From Asticcacaulis sp. AC466 (GTDB lineage Bacteria > Pseudomonadota > Alphaproteobacteria > Caulobacterales > Caulobacteraceae), in NCBI RefSeq assembly GCF_000495815.1, contig NZ_AWGE01000001.1:744001-808000 (forward strand): 64,000 nt of DNA, written 5' to 3'. Position numbers and translations under genes: made by a program. Shown here piece after piece: positions 1 through 7,872 of the stretch; the first letter of the stretch is position 1, and every line of letters starts with the position of its first letter. The notes beneath the pieces are model-generated. The model was not told the DNA's origin and did not search any database. It was given only the letters and a program-made list of their open reading frames with translations.

Positions 1-1280
1 AACAAAACGATCTGGTGACGGCCCAGGCCATGATCACCTACGCTATCGGCCAGGCGCAGAGCTCGCTCGACAAACTCGGCGCCTATCTGGTCGATGCTCA
101 GATCATCGAAGCCCAAGGGGACAAGGCGCGGGCCCTGAAAGTATATCAGGCAGTCGCTCGCGCATCGGACGACGGTATCGCGACGCCGGCAGCCATGCAT
201 GCGGCCGTGTTGGCCTACGATCTGAAGAAGGCCACATCCGCCCAGACTCTGGCCGCCCTCGACAGCCTGCGGTTCCGTTGGCGCGGTGACGACACCGAAT
301 TGCAATTGATCGGCAGTATGGGCCAGATCTATCTCAGCGAAGGCCGCTACCGCGAAGCGCTTATGGTCATGAAGAGCGGCGGTCAGTCGTTCGCCGGCCA
401 GCCACAAGCGACGCAGATCCAGGCGTCGATGAACCAGACCTTCCGCGCCCTGTTCCTTGGCGGCATGGCCGACGGCCTGCAGCCGATCGAAGCCCTGGCG
501 CTGTTCAACGATTTCAAAAAGGACCTGACGCCCATTGGCGCCGACGGCGACGAAATGGTGCGTCGCATCGTACGCCGTCTGGTTGATGTCGATCTGCTGG
601 ACCAGGCCGCCGAGCTGCTGGATTACCAGGTAAATCACCGGCTGGATGGCGTCGCCAGATCATCGGTCGCCTCGGATCTGGCGGCCATCTACCTGATGAA
701 CCATAATCCGCAGAAGGCTTTGCAGGCCTTGTGGAATACCCGCACGACGCTTCTGCCCAAGGCGGTCATGGCGGAGCGGCGGATTTTGGAAGCGCGGGCG
801 CTCAATGAACTGAACGAACCGGACAAGGCGCTTGATGTGTTGAGCAGTGACAACTCGCCGGACGCCGACGATGTGCGCGCCGATGTGTACTGGAACAAGC
901 AGGACTATGCCCGGGCCGGGGCCATATTGGAACGTCGGCTAGGAGATATATGGAAAAAGGGTGGGCCCTTGGCGCAAGGCGATGAAGGCCGGCTGATCCG
1001 CGCCGCCGTTGCCTACAGCCTGCAAAAGGACCAGCCGTCTCTGACGCGTCTGTCTACGCGTTTCGGCAAGTTCGCCGATACGGCGTCGGCGCCGGACGCC
1101 GTGCGGGTCGCCTTGGCCCCGCTCGACGGCGGTACATTGAGCGCCAAGGATTTCGCGGCGTCGGCGGCGGCCAATGACAGCTTTGCCGGCTGGGTATCCG
1201 GTATGAAGAAGAAGTTCCGCCAAAAGGATGATGCTGCCGCCAAGGCGGCGAGCGCTGTACCTCCGGCCAAGACCGCCTGA
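1..1280 (+). CDS. C-terminal part of a helical-repeat (TPR-like) protein
   Basis: The reading frame is open from base 3, so the true start lies upstream of the window; a GTG at 15 has no ribosome binding site and is not a credible start. About 425 residues are visible. They are almost wholly helical, with many alanine- and leucine-rich stretches such as ALKVYQAVA, YLSEGRYREAL and NPQKALQAL that read like degenerate tetratricopeptide units. The tail is lysine- and alanine-rich. TPR-type proteins act as assembly scaffolds. The nearby flagellar cluster makes a role in motility or the envelope possible, but nothing seen here proves it. Confidence 0.7.
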   Translation, partial: QNDLVTAQAMITYAIGQAQSSLDKLGAYLVDAQIIEAQGDKARALKVYQAVARASDDGIATPAAMHAAVLAYDLKKATSAQTLAALDSLRFRWRGDDTELQLIGSMGQIYLSEGRYREALMVMKSGGQSFAGQPQATQIQASMNQTFRALFLGGMADGLQPIEALALFNDFKKDLTPIGADGDEMVRRIVRRLVDVDLLDQAAELLDYQVNHRLDGVARSSVASDLAAIYLMNHNPQKALQALWNTRTTLLPKAVMAERRILEARALNELNEPDKALDVLSSDNSPDADDVRADVYWNKQDYARAGAILERRLGDIWKKGGPLAQGDEGRLIRAAVAYSLQKDQPSLTRLSTRFGKFADTASAPDAVRVALAPLDGGTLSAKDFAASAAANDSFAGWVSGMKKKFRQKDDAAAKAASAVPPAKTA

Positions 1281-1713
1281 TTTGCCAGCCTCACTGGGCC
1301 GCCTCATTGGGCCCGCTCGTGGTCACGTTTACGTGACCTGTGTCGTGTTTCGCTTTATGGCTTTCGAGGCGCCATGTAATATATCTGCGTTCCCAAGTGA
1401 TATGGGGGAACGCTGCTAAATGAAGGATCGAGAGCTTAAGTTAAAAAGGCACAGCCGCAAGCACACTGCGCGGCATCAAAATTCCGGTGAAGAGGTCTGG
1501 CTTGTCAAAACCTGTACCCAACCGCCCGAAGTCGAAATCTCGGCACCAGCCCATATTTGCTTTACTCGCGATCAAGCCCCCGAAACCAAGACGATTTTGA
1601 CCTTCCTAAAGGAAGGCGCGCGGTTGCTTGCCGATAGCTTCATCACCCTCAACAACGAAAGGTCGGGGGACTGCGCCGCGTAAAGTTCAGGCCGCAGACC
1701 GCGAAACAAGCAC
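1281..1713. other. Mostly intergenic stretch with one doubtful small ORF
   Basis: This 430-base stretch lies between the helical-repeat gene and the SPFH lipoprotein gene. The only candidate gene is the small ORF at 1420-1683. I see no strong terminator hairpin after the upstream gene and no clear CtrA or sigma-factor consensus. Confidence 0.5.
1420..1683 (+). CDS. Possible small basic protein, unrecognised
   Basis: An 87-residue frame starts at ATG and ends at TAA, with a G-rich run (1404-1408) 11 bases upstream that could be a poor ribosome binding site. The N-terminus is strongly basic (KLKRHSRKH) and the middle contains two cysteines (at KTCTQ and HICF). I recognise no family. Codon use is less G/C-biased at third positions than in the neighbouring genes, so it is either a recently acquired or orphan gene, or not a gene. 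No partner is suggested by context. Confidence 0.3.
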   Translation: MKDRELKLKRHSRKHTARHQNSGEEVWLVKTCTQPPEVEISAPAHICFTRDQAPETKTILTFLKEGARLLADSFITLNNERSGDCAA

Positions 1714-2595
1714 ATGGTTATGAACAATATCCGCCCCAACGGGGTATCCATTCCGGGCCGTCTCAAGGTCCTCGGGTCGGCTGCCGTAGTCGGCGTCATT
1801 CTGCTGGGCACGCTTGTGTCCTGCGGTCAGACGATCCAGCCGGGTAATGTCGGCGTCAAGATCCGCACGCTCGGACCCAATGCCGGTGTCGACAAGACGC
1901 CGCTGCCGTCGGGCTGGCACATCAACCTGCCGGGCGAACGTATCGCGGAATTCCCGGTCATACAGCGCACCTATACGTACACGCGTGAAAAGGACGAGCG
2001 CGGCCCGGAGAACGAGGAGGTCACCTTCTCGGACAATAATGCCCTGCCGATGACGGCCGATGTGCAACTGGTCATGCGCATCGATCCATCGAAGGCGCCG
2101 GCGCTGTATACACGTTATCGCCTGACCTTCGACCAGTTGTTCGAAGGTCCGATCCGTAACGACGTCCGCTCTGCCATTGCGGCTGAAACCGAACTGGTCA
2201 GCGTCGAATATCTCTATCGCGGCGGCCGCCAGCAGGTGATCCAGAAGGCGCTGGCGCGGGTCAACCGCAAGTGGGAGGCGCAGGGCGTCAACATTAGCCA
2301 GCTCGACTGGATCGGCACGATCCGCTACCCGCAGGTGATCCTCGATTCGATCCAGGCCAAGACTAAGGCAGACGCCGACGCCTCCGCGGCCCAGGCGCAG
2401 GTGGCGGTCGCCAAGGCCCAGGCCGACGCTCAGATCGAACAGGCGCGCGGTCAGGCGGAGGCGAACCGATTGCTAGCCCAATCCGTCGCCTCGTCCCCGG
2501 AGGTGGTGAAACTGCGCGCCATTGAAAAGTGGGACGGCCATCTGCCGACAACGACGGGCGGCGCGGTGCCTTTCATCGACGTCGGCAATCGCTAA
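1714..2595 (+). CDS. SPFH/band-7 domain lipoprotein
   Basis: This 293-residue protein has a basic N-terminus, a hydrophobic stretch at about 18-35 and a lipobox-like LVSC with Cys37, so it is probably a membrane-anchored lipoprotein. The band-7/SPFH (prohibitin-like) domain covers about 40-230. An alanine/glutamine-rich coiled coil follows (residues about 215-255, repeated KAQADA/AQAQV units), typical of SPFH proteins that oligomerise into rings. Such proteins scaffold membrane microdomains or modulate membrane proteases; the substrate here is unknown. The gene stands alone and is followed by a hairpin terminator. Confidence 0.85.
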   Translation: MVMNNIRPNGVSIPGRLKVLGSAAVVGVILLGTLVSCGQTIQPGNVGVKIRTLGPNAGVDKTPLPSGWHINLPGERIAEFPVIQRTYTYTREKDERGPENEEVTFSDNNALPMTADVQLVMRIDPSKAPALYTRYRLTFDQLFEGPIRNDVRSAIAAETELVSVEYLYRGGRQQVIQKALARVNRKWEAQGVNISQLDWIGTIRYPQVILDSIQAKTKADADASAAQAQVAVAKAQADAQIEQARGQAEANRLLAQSVASSPEVVKLRAIEKWDGHLPTTTGGAVPFIDVGNR

Positions 2596-2612
2596 GGTAC
2601 GCGTGAACATAG

Positions 2613-2644
2613 AAGACGCTCTGGGCGAAGGCCCGGAGCGTCTT
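2613..2644 (+). terminator. Terminator after the SPFH gene
   Basis: Inverted arms AAGACGCTC (2613-2621) and GAGCGTCTT (2636-2644) enclose an additional GGGC/GCCC pairing. The hairpin is followed by an A/T-rich run. It lies between the convergent SPFH gene and fliP, and the T/A-rich flank favours the plus strand. Confidence 0.75.
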
Positions 2645-2676
2645 TAAATTTAAAACAAGGGGCGCTTTTAGCCGGG

Positions 2677-3435
2677 CTACCCTCCGCCGGTGATCACGGG
2701 ATGGAAGCTGCGGACGAGTGAACCCGCAACGAGTTGCCAGCCGTCAACCAGCACGAAGAAGATCAGCTTGAAGGGCAGGGAAATGACGGCGGGCGGCAGC
2801 ATCATCATGCCCATCGACATCAGCACCGATGCCACGACCAAATCGATGACGAGGAAGGGCAGGAACAGGTAGAAGCCGATCTCGAACGCCTTTTTCAGTT
2901 CTGAAATCATGAAGGCGGGCGTGACGATGCGCACCGGCAACTCCATGCGGTCCTTCGGCATTTCGACCTTTGACAGGTTGGCGAACAGGGCCAGGTCCTT
3001 GGCATCGACCTGGGCCAGCATAAAGGCTTTCACCGGTTGCGAGGCCGCATCGAAGGCCTGCGGCAACTCCATTTCCTGATCCATCAGCGGGCGTATACCG
3101 GCGGAATAGGCGGCCTCGTAGGTCGGCGCCATGACAATGGCCGACAGGAAGAGGGCCAGTGAGATAATGACGGCGTTGGGCGGACTTTGTTGCAGACCGA
3201 GCGCCGTCCGCAACAGGGACAGCACCACCACGATGCGGATGAAGGAGGTCGACATGATGACGATCGACGGCGCCAGCGACAGCACCGTCATCAGGCCGAT
3301 CAGTTGCACCACGCGCGCCGACAGCGATCCGCCTTTGCCAAGGTCCACGTTTAGCGACTGCGCCACCGCGGCATAGGGGAAGATCATCATCGTGAAGCCG
3401 AAGATGAAGGTGCACAGGACGATGAGGTTCATCAT
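2677..3435 (-). CDS. fliP: Flagellar type III export protein FliP
   Basis: FliP forms, with FliQ and FliR, the helical core of the flagellar export gate in the inner membrane. With the chosen start the protein is 252 residues, matching the usual ~245. The start at 3435 gives a classic cleavable signal (hydrophobic core, then AVAQS) as in known FliP. The conserved central segment (TSFIRIVVVLSLLRTALGLQQ) and the C-terminal membrane pair are present. In-frame ATGs at 3507 and 3519 overlap the end of fliO and could also be used, which would add about 24-28 residues before the signal peptide. It is co-transcribed with fliO. Confidence 0.95.
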   Translation of the reverse strand: MMNLIVLCTFIFGFTMMIFPYAAVAQSLNVDLGKGGSLSARVVQLIGLMTVLSLAPSIVIMSTSFIRIVVVLSLLRTALGLQQSPPNAVIISLALFLSAIVMAPTYEAAYSAGIRPLMDQEMELPQAFDAASQPVKAFMLAQVDAKDLALFANLSKVEMPKDRMELPVRIVTPAFMISELKKAFEIGFYLFLPFLVIDLVVASVLMSMGMMMLPPAVISLPFKLIFFVLVDGWQLVAGSLVRSFHPVITGGG

Positions 3436-3493
3436 CTTGGCATTTCTTGAGGCGCTTACAGGCTCTGGTGTCTTCGCGTCGGCGGGTGCCGGC

Positions 3494-3823
3494 TTAGAAC
3501 AGGTCATCGTTCGGGTCATTGTTCGGGGCCACCGGGATACGCGGTTCAATATGTCTGGCCGGGGAGCGGCCCGGTGAATCAAGTTCGCGGCCTTCGCCAA
3601 GCAGGATCAGGCGTTCCTGATCGTCGAGGCGTACCAGAACCAGGCGGCGCGCCGGATCGAGTACCAGGGTTTCGACTACGGTCAACCGGCGGGCGCCGCG
3701 CTGGGCCTGCATCCTGGCCATCAGGGCCGGTGCATACCGCCGCAGCACATAGGCCAGGCCCATGATCAGGCCGATCACTATAGCCAGTGCGAATACCGCC
3801 TTCAGGGTACTTAAGATATCCAT
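3494..3823 (-). CDS. fliO: Flagellar biosynthesis protein FliO
   Basis: This 109-residue protein has one N-terminal membrane helix (about 8-28), then a basic cytoplasmic region containing the FliO core (RRLTVVETLVLDPARRLVLVRLDD), and an acidic, proline-rich tail. FliO is a chaperone for assembly of FliP into the export gate. It is the first gene of a minus-strand fliO-fliP unit, and its 3' end precedes or overlaps the fliP start region. Its promoter shares the intergenic region with flgB, which holds a CtrA-like box. Confidence 0.9.
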   Translation of the reverse strand: MDILSTLKAVFALAIVIGLIMGLAYVLRRYAPALMARMQAQRGARRLTVVETLVLDPARRLVLVRLDDQERLILLGEGRELDSPGRSPARHIEPRIPVAPNNDPNDDLF

Positions 3824-3847
3824 TTCGTCCTTTTGCGCCGATCCCGG

Positions 3848-3863
3848 TTAACGCCGCGTTTAC
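3848..3863 (+). promoter_or_regulatory. CtrA-like box between fliO and flgB
   Basis: The sequence reads TTAA-N7-TTTAC, one mismatch from the CtrA consensus TTAA-N7-TTAAC known in Caulobacter. A second TAAA-N7-TTAAC lies at 3865-3880. The boxes sit between the divergent fliO and flgB genes, so they could serve either or both. CtrA is the known activator of class II flagellar operons in this group. Confidence 0.55.
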
Positions 3864-3887
3864 TTAAAGCCTTCGTTAACCAAAAGG

Positions 3888-3904
3888 TGGGCATAATTTG
3901 CCCC
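3888..3904 (+). promoter_or_regulatory. Palindromic element upstream of flgB
   Basis: The element TGGGCATAATTTGCCCC contains the inverted repeat GGGCA/TGCCC around TAATT. Its core GGCAWAATTTGCC recurs upstream of fliQ at 5418-5434. It lies about 25 bases downstream of the CtrA-like box and 56 bases before the flgB start, where an operator near the transcription start would be expected. FlbD-type ftr sites of Caulobacter are, as I recall, of similar CGGCA...TGCCG form; this match is inferred. Confidence 0.45.
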
Positions 3905-3959
3905 ATATGCGCGAAGTCTTTCATTAGGTTGAGTCGCGCGAATTGGGAAAGGGTAGGTC

Positions 3960-4373
3960 ATGGCCGCTCAGGATATCGGTTTCATGTCGGCGCTGACGTC
4001 GCGTATGCACTGGTTGAACGATCGTCAGAAGGTGGTGGCGCAAAATGTCGCCAATGCCTCGACACCGGGATTTAAGCCGCACGACCTCACGCCGCAGGAT
4101 TTCAGCGCCCTGATGGCGGGCGAAAATTCCGGCGGTGGGCTAGGCTTGACCCTGACCAGCGCCATGCACATGGCGCCCGAAGGCGGCGCTTCCGCCCGCA
4201 GCAACGAAGTGGTGTCGCTCGATTCCGAAACCACCATGGACGGCAACAGTGTCGTGCTGGAAGAGCAGATGCTGAAAATGGCCGAAAGCCGGACCCAGTT
4301 TCAGGCAGCGGTATCCTTCTATGAAAAGTCCCTGTCTATGGTGCGGATGGCCGCCCGGGCGCCGGGCAAGTAG
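3960..4373 (+). CDS. flgB: Flagellar basal-body rod protein FlgB
   Basis: This 137-residue proximal-rod protein carries the N-terminal rod motif (about residues 20-42, including AQNVANASTPGF) and ends in the conserved coiled-coil segment with an SFYEKSLSM-type C-terminus. It is exported by the flagellar type III system and polymerises in the periplasm with FlgC and FliE. It is the first gene of flgB-flgC-fliE, with 12-22 base gaps between genes. Confidence 0.95.
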   Translation: MAAQDIGFMSALTSRMHWLNDRQKVVAQNVANASTPGFKPHDLTPQDFSALMAGENSGGGLGLTLTSAMHMAPEGGASARSNEVVSLDSETTMDGNSVVLEEQMLKMAESRTQFQAAVSFYEKSLSMVRMAARAPGK

Positions 4374-4385
4374 GCGAGGTAGAAA

Positions 4386-4814
4386 ATGATCAATAATAAC
4401 AAACCTCCGATACAATCCAGCCAGACAATGGCCGTCGCGGCCAGCGCGCTCAAGGCGCAGCAGGCGCGTATGCGCGTCATTGCCGAAAACATCGCTAATG
4501 CCGATTCGACGGGTAAGACGGCAGGCGCCGATCCGTATCGCCGCCAAACCCCGGTCTTCACGTCTGCGAAAGTGGATGGCGCGACCGGCGTAAAGCTGGC
4601 GGCTGTGACGCCGGACATGAAGCCGTTCCAGTCAGTGTACGACCCAAGCCATCCGGCAGCCGACGCTCAAGGCTACGTCAAGAAGCCGAACGTCGATCCG
4701 CTGATTGAAACCATGGACATGCGTGAGGCCCAGCGGGCCTATGAAGCCAACATCAATGTCATCGAAACCTCCCGCTCCATGACGCAAAAGGTGCTGGACA
4801 TATTGCAGAAGTAG
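4386..4814 (+). CDS. flgC: Flagellar basal-body rod protein FlgC
   Basis: FlgC is a proximal-rod subunit of 142 residues, the normal family length. The N-terminal rod motif is clear (VIAENIANADST, about residues 37-48) and the C-terminal helix DMREAQRAYEANINVIET is the standard flagellar basal-body C-terminal signature. It follows flgB by 12 bases and precedes fliE by 22 bases, so the three are translated from one message. Confidence 0.96.
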   Translation: MINNNKPPIQSSQTMAVAASALKAQQARMRVIAENIANADSTGKTAGADPYRRQTPVFTSAKVDGATGVKLAAVTPDMKPFQSVYDPSHPAADAQGYVKKPNVDPLIETMDMREAQRAYEANINVIETSRSMTQKVLDILQK

Positions 4815-4836
4815 CTGGCCGAGAAAGACCTGAACC

Positions 4837-5148
4837 ATGGACCCGTTATCCGCCGCTCGCGCCTATGGCGCCGCCGTAAAGCAGATGCAGAACGCCACGC
4901 GTCAAACCGACGAGGGGCAGGCCGTCAGTGCGCCCGACTTCGGCAAGATGCTTCAGGGTGCGCTCGAGCAGACGATGAAAACGACGCAAGGCGCCGAGGA
5001 CATGATGGTCCAGCAGCAGCAGGGCAAGGTTGAACTGATCGACGCTGTGACCGCCGTGGCCAGCGCTGAAACCTCCTTGCAGAGCGTCATTGCCATCCGT
5101 GACCAGGTGATCAGCGCCTACCAGGAAATCATGCGGATGCCGATCTGA
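4837..5148 (+). CDS. fliE: Flagellar hook-basal body adaptor FliE
   Basis: FliE is the first exported protein; it links the MS ring and export gate to the rod. This copy has 103 residues, the usual size. The diagnostic C-terminal part, with VELIDAVTAVASAETSLQ and IRDQVISAYQEIMRMPI, is complete. It is the last gene of the flgBC-fliE unit; no obvious terminator with a T-run follows, although a hairpin is present 40 bases downstream. Confidence 0.95.
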   Translation: MDPLSAARAYGAAVKQMQNATRQTDEGQAVSAPDFGKMLQGALEQTMKTTQGAEDMMVQQQQGKVELIDAVTAVASAETSLQSVIAIRDQVISAYQEIMRMPI

Positions 5149-5167
5149 AAATCGCGGTCTTTGGCCG
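5148..5167. repeat. 20-bp dispersed repeat, copy 1 (after fliE)
   Basis: This 20-base segment, beginning at the fliE stop codon, matches 10113-10132 (directly after the cckA stop) at 19 of 20 positions. Both copies abut a plus-strand stop codon. Origin unknown. Confidence 0.5.
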
Positions 5168-5189
5168 AAGTGTTGCGCAGTCTACGCTT

Positions 5190-5211
5190 GCAGGTACGTA
5201 AGCGTACCTGC
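5190..5211. other. Hairpin downstream of fliE
   Basis: Perfect arms GCAGGTACG and CGTACCTGC flank a TAAG loop. It lacks a T-run on either strand, so it may protect the 3' end of the flgBC-fliE message or bind a protein rather than terminate transcription. Confidence 0.5.
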
Positions 5212-5372
5212 GGCGCTTGCCGGCTACCACTCTACTCAAATCTCACGATTTTCACCCATATCAACACAATGGGTTATTGCGAATGCCGGTCGGGATGCGG
5301 GCCGGATTGACGGTGTTTTGTTGTTCTCAACGAAGAAAACTCTGGCGGCGGCCCTCAGAATCTCTCCATAGC

Positions 5373-5388
5373 TTAAGCCGAAATTAAC
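5373..5388 (+). promoter_or_regulatory. Perfect CtrA box upstream of fliQ
   Basis: The sequence TTAA-GCCGAAA-TTAAC matches the CtrA consensus TTAA-N7-TTAAC exactly. It lies 75 bases before the fliQ start codon. CtrA dependence of fliQ operons is established in Caulobacter; here it is inferred from the site. Confidence 0.75.
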
Positions 5389-5417
5389 CGTTCACACGGC
5401 AAATATGACCCGGTAAT

Positions 5418-5434
5418 CCGGCAAAATTTGCCGG
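5418..5434 (+). promoter_or_regulatory. Perfect 8+1+8 palindrome in the fliQ promoter region
   Basis: The site CCGGCAAAATTTGCCGG lies 29 bases downstream of the CtrA box and 29 bases before the fliQ start. It shares the core GGCAWAATTTGCC with the element upstream of flgB. It is a candidate operator for a second flagellar regulator such as FlbD; that identity is inferred. Confidence 0.55.
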
Positions 5435-5462
5435 GCGTTTGGTGATATTAACGGATAGACGA

Positions 5463-5726
5463 ATGAACGGTGCCGAGGTTTTGACGATTGGGCGTGACGC
5501 CATCTGGCTGACCATCCAACTGTGTACCCCGATTCTACTCGTGGGCCTGGTGGTCGGCGTGGCAATCGGCCTGTTCCAGGCGTTGACGCAGATTCAGGAA
5601 GCCACGCTTATCTATGCACCCAAGATCATCGCCGTGTTTCTGGCGCTGCTGCTCCTGTTGCCTTTGATGGGCAGCCTGTTGTCCGGCTTCATGCACGAAA
5701 TCGTCAACAAGATCGCGATGATGTAA
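5463..5726 (+). CDS. fliQ: Flagellar export protein FliQ
   Basis: FliQ is a small export-gate subunit with two membrane helices. Starting at the ATG at 5463 gives 87 residues, the family's usual length, and begins with NGAEVLTIGRDAIW as expected; an in-frame upstream start at 5439 would add 8 residues and run into the palindrome. The central FQALTQIQEATL signature is intact. The stop is 2 bases before fliR, so the pair is probably translationally coupled. Confidence 0.94.
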   Translation: MNGAEVLTIGRDAIWLTIQLCTPILLVGLVVGVAIGLFQALTQIQEATLIYAPKIIAVFLALLLLLPLMGSLLSGFMHEIVNKIAMM

Positions 5727-5728
5727 CC

Positions 5729-6559
5729 ATGCTGCTGCAGGCCGCTGCCCAGATACGCACAGGTCTGTCCGACGCGGGCGGCGGAGACCTGAGCTCGTTC
5801 TTCGGCACGTCGGCGCAGGTGTGGGCGGTCGGCCTGATCTTCCTGCGCCTGGCCAGTATTGTGATGCTGGTGCCGGGCCTGGGCGACCCCGCCGTTCCGG
5901 CGCGTGCGCGTATCGGCTTCGCGCTCCTGCTGGCGATCATCATCACCCCGACCGTCAGCCCCAGCCTGCCGCCCTTACCAGCAGGGTTGGGCGACATGAC
6001 GGGGATTGTCCTTCATGAGGTCATAATAGGCCTCATGCTCGGTACGCTGATGCGCGTCCTGCTTTTTACCCTTATCACTACCGGCGAGATTCTGTCCTTG
6101 CAGACTACCTTGTCCTTCGCCCAGACAGCCAATCCCACAGAAGCCCAGTCGAGCACATCGCTTGGCGCCTTTCTGGCCGTCTTCGGCATGGTGATGATCT
6201 GGGCGACGAATACCCATCATCTGTTCATCCGCGCCATGGTCGACAGTTATCAGATATTTTCGCCGGTCAAGCGCGTCATGATCGGCGATGCCGGTACGCT
6301 TATGATTCGCACCTTGACCGAAAGCTTTGTGTTGGCCCTGCAATTGTCGGCGCCGGTCATCGTTTTCGCGTTGGTCTTCAATATCGCCACGGGTTTCGTC
6401 GGTCGCATGATGCCCAATTTCCCGATCTTTTTCGCCGCTACGCCGCTCAGCGTTCTGGCTGGCCTTACCATTCTGGCCCTGTCGCTTGGCACTATGGGCG
6501 TTGTCTTCATCGACCATTACCAGGACCTGCTGGGCATCTTCATTGCGAGGCCGCGATGA
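5729..6559 (+). CDS. fliR: Flagellar export protein FliR
   Basis: FliR completes the FliPQR export gate. This protein has 276 residues with six or more hydrophobic helices, starting with FLRLASIVMLVPGLG and including the conserved GLMLGTLMRVLLFTLITTGEI and ATNTHHLF segments. The first ~25 residues form a polar extension compared with shorter homologues; the start codon is chosen because it follows the fliQ stop by two bases. flhB follows after 63 bases. Confidence 0.94.
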   Translation: MLLQAAAQIRTGLSDAGGGDLSSFFGTSAQVWAVGLIFLRLASIVMLVPGLGDPAVPARARIGFALLLAIIITPTVSPSLPPLPAGLGDMTGIVLHEVIIGLMLGTLMRVLLFTLITTGEILSLQTTLSFAQTANPTEAQSSTSLGAFLAVFGMVMIWATNTHHLFIRAMVDSYQIFSPVKRVMIGDAGTLMIRTLTESFVLALQLSAPVIVFALVFNIATGFVGRMMPNFPIFFAATPLSVLAGLTILALSLGTMGVVFIDHYQDLLGIFIARPR

Positions 6560-6622
6560 AGACCTGCCTTAACGTCTGCACCCGCCTGCCGGGTCTTTGG
6601 ACGCTATCCGGAGTGACGGATA

Positions 6623-7699
6623 ATGGCTGAAGAAGCGGATGGCGAAGACAAAACAGAAGACGCCTCGGGGCGGAAACTCCAGCAGGCCCGGGAAAAAGGC
6701 GATGTCGGTAAATCCGGAGACCTGCCGCAAGCTCTGTCCCTGATCGGCGCCTGCGCCGTCGTGGCCCTGAAGGGGCCTGACATCTGCAAGTCCCTGACGG
6801 CCAATCTCATACCGTTTATCGACCATCCCGACCAAATGCTGGGGGCGCTGGACGGTGATGGCGGCATGGGGATTGCCCGCGCTGTCATACTGAATATCGT
6901 CCCTATCTTGCTGATGATCATGGGGGCATCCATGTTCATGGGCATAGCGGGCAATGTGCTGCAAACCGGTCTGATGTTCACGCCGTCGAAGCTGGCGCCT
7001 GATTTCACCAAGCTCAACCCCATGACGGGTTTCAAGCGACTGTTCGGCGTTGACGCCTTTATTCAATTTGGCAAGACGCTGCTGAAGCTGGTTGTCACGG
7101 GCATCATCGTGTGGATGGTGGTGAAGAACCGTCTGCCGGGCATTGTCGGCTTGGCGGCGGCATCGCCGATGATGATCCTACCCTATGTGAAGGAAGCCGC
7201 CATCGCCCTGGCGCTGGCCGTTTGCCTGTTTCTGTTTATCGAAGGGGTAGGGGATTTCGCCCTGCAAAAGTTCCGCTTCCTGCAACGCATGAAAATGTCG
7301 AAGCAGGAACAGAAGGAAGAATACAAACAGACCGAAGGGGATCCGCACATCAAGGCCCGCCTGCGTCAGTTGCGCATGGAAAAGGGGCGGCGCCGCATGA
7401 TGTCCAATGTCAAGAATGCCACCGTGGTCGTCACAAACCCGACCCACTATGCGGTCGCCTTGCAATACGAACCCGGTGAGATGGCCGCGCCCGTCTGCGT
7501 GGCGAAGGGCATGGACGCTGTTGCGTTGAAAATTCGTGAGGAAGCGGGAAAGCATACGGTGCCGATCGTAGAAGACCCGCCCCTGGCGCGCGCGCTCTAC
7601 GCCGCTATCGAAATCGATGACACCATCCCCGAAGAACATTTCGCCGCTGTGGCGAAGCTGATCAGCTTCGTGATGGCCAAGAAGAAGCGCGGCTTCTGA
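6623..7699 (+). CDS. flhB: Flagellar export switch protein FlhB
   Basis: FlhB is the substrate-specificity switch of flagellar export. It has 358 residues: a charged N-terminus (EEADGEDKTEDAS...KLQQAREKG), four membrane helices to about residue 215, a basic linker (KMSKQEQKEEYK), and the cytoplasmic domain with the self-cleaving motif N272-P-T-H275. Autocleavage there changes export from rod/hook to filament subunits. It closes the fliQ-fliR-flhB unit; cckA follows after 173 bases. Confidence 0.96.
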   Translation: MAEEADGEDKTEDASGRKLQQAREKGDVGKSGDLPQALSLIGACAVVALKGPDICKSLTANLIPFIDHPDQMLGALDGDGGMGIARAVILNIVPILLMIMGASMFMGIAGNVLQTGLMFTPSKLAPDFTKLNPMTGFKRLFGVDAFIQFGKTLLKLVVTGIIVWMVVKNRLPGIVGLAAASPMMILPYVKEAAIALALAVCLFLFIEGVGDFALQKFRFLQRMKMSKQEQKEEYKQTEGDPHIKARLRQLRMEKGRRRMMSNVKNATVVVTNPTHYAVALQYEPGEMAAPVCVAKGMDAVALKIREEAGKHTVPIVEDPPLARALYAAIEIDDTIPEEHFAAVAKLISFVMAKKKRGF

Positions 7700-7872
7700 C
7701 GATCAACAGCTTTTCCACAGGCCTGCCACCGCCCTTCTCCTTCTAACACGTTGTCGTGCTTGGACTTTTGCAAGATTCTGCACACAAATCAAAATCGGCT
7801 ACACTGAGGGAAGTGATTCGCTTATGCGTTGAGCGATTCCTCCCGCGTCCAGTCCCCTGAAAGGTTCCGCCT

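Larger units (their letters stand above)
5149..5462. other. fliE-fliQ intergenic region
   Basis: This 314-base region holds no gene. It contains a dispersed 20-bp repeat (5148-5167), a perfect 9-bp-stem hairpin with a TAAG loop (5190-5211) lacking a T-run, a perfect CtrA box (5373-5388) and a palindrome (5418-5434) upstream of fliQ. Confidence 0.7.

Noticed and set aside
15-17. GTG start of the first gene
   Set aside because: The frame is open to the window edge and there is no ribosome site, so the gene is truncated by the window.
3886-3904. Sigma-54 promoter before flgB
   Set aside because: The GG to GC spacing is 9, not the required 10, so the segment is better read as a palindrome.
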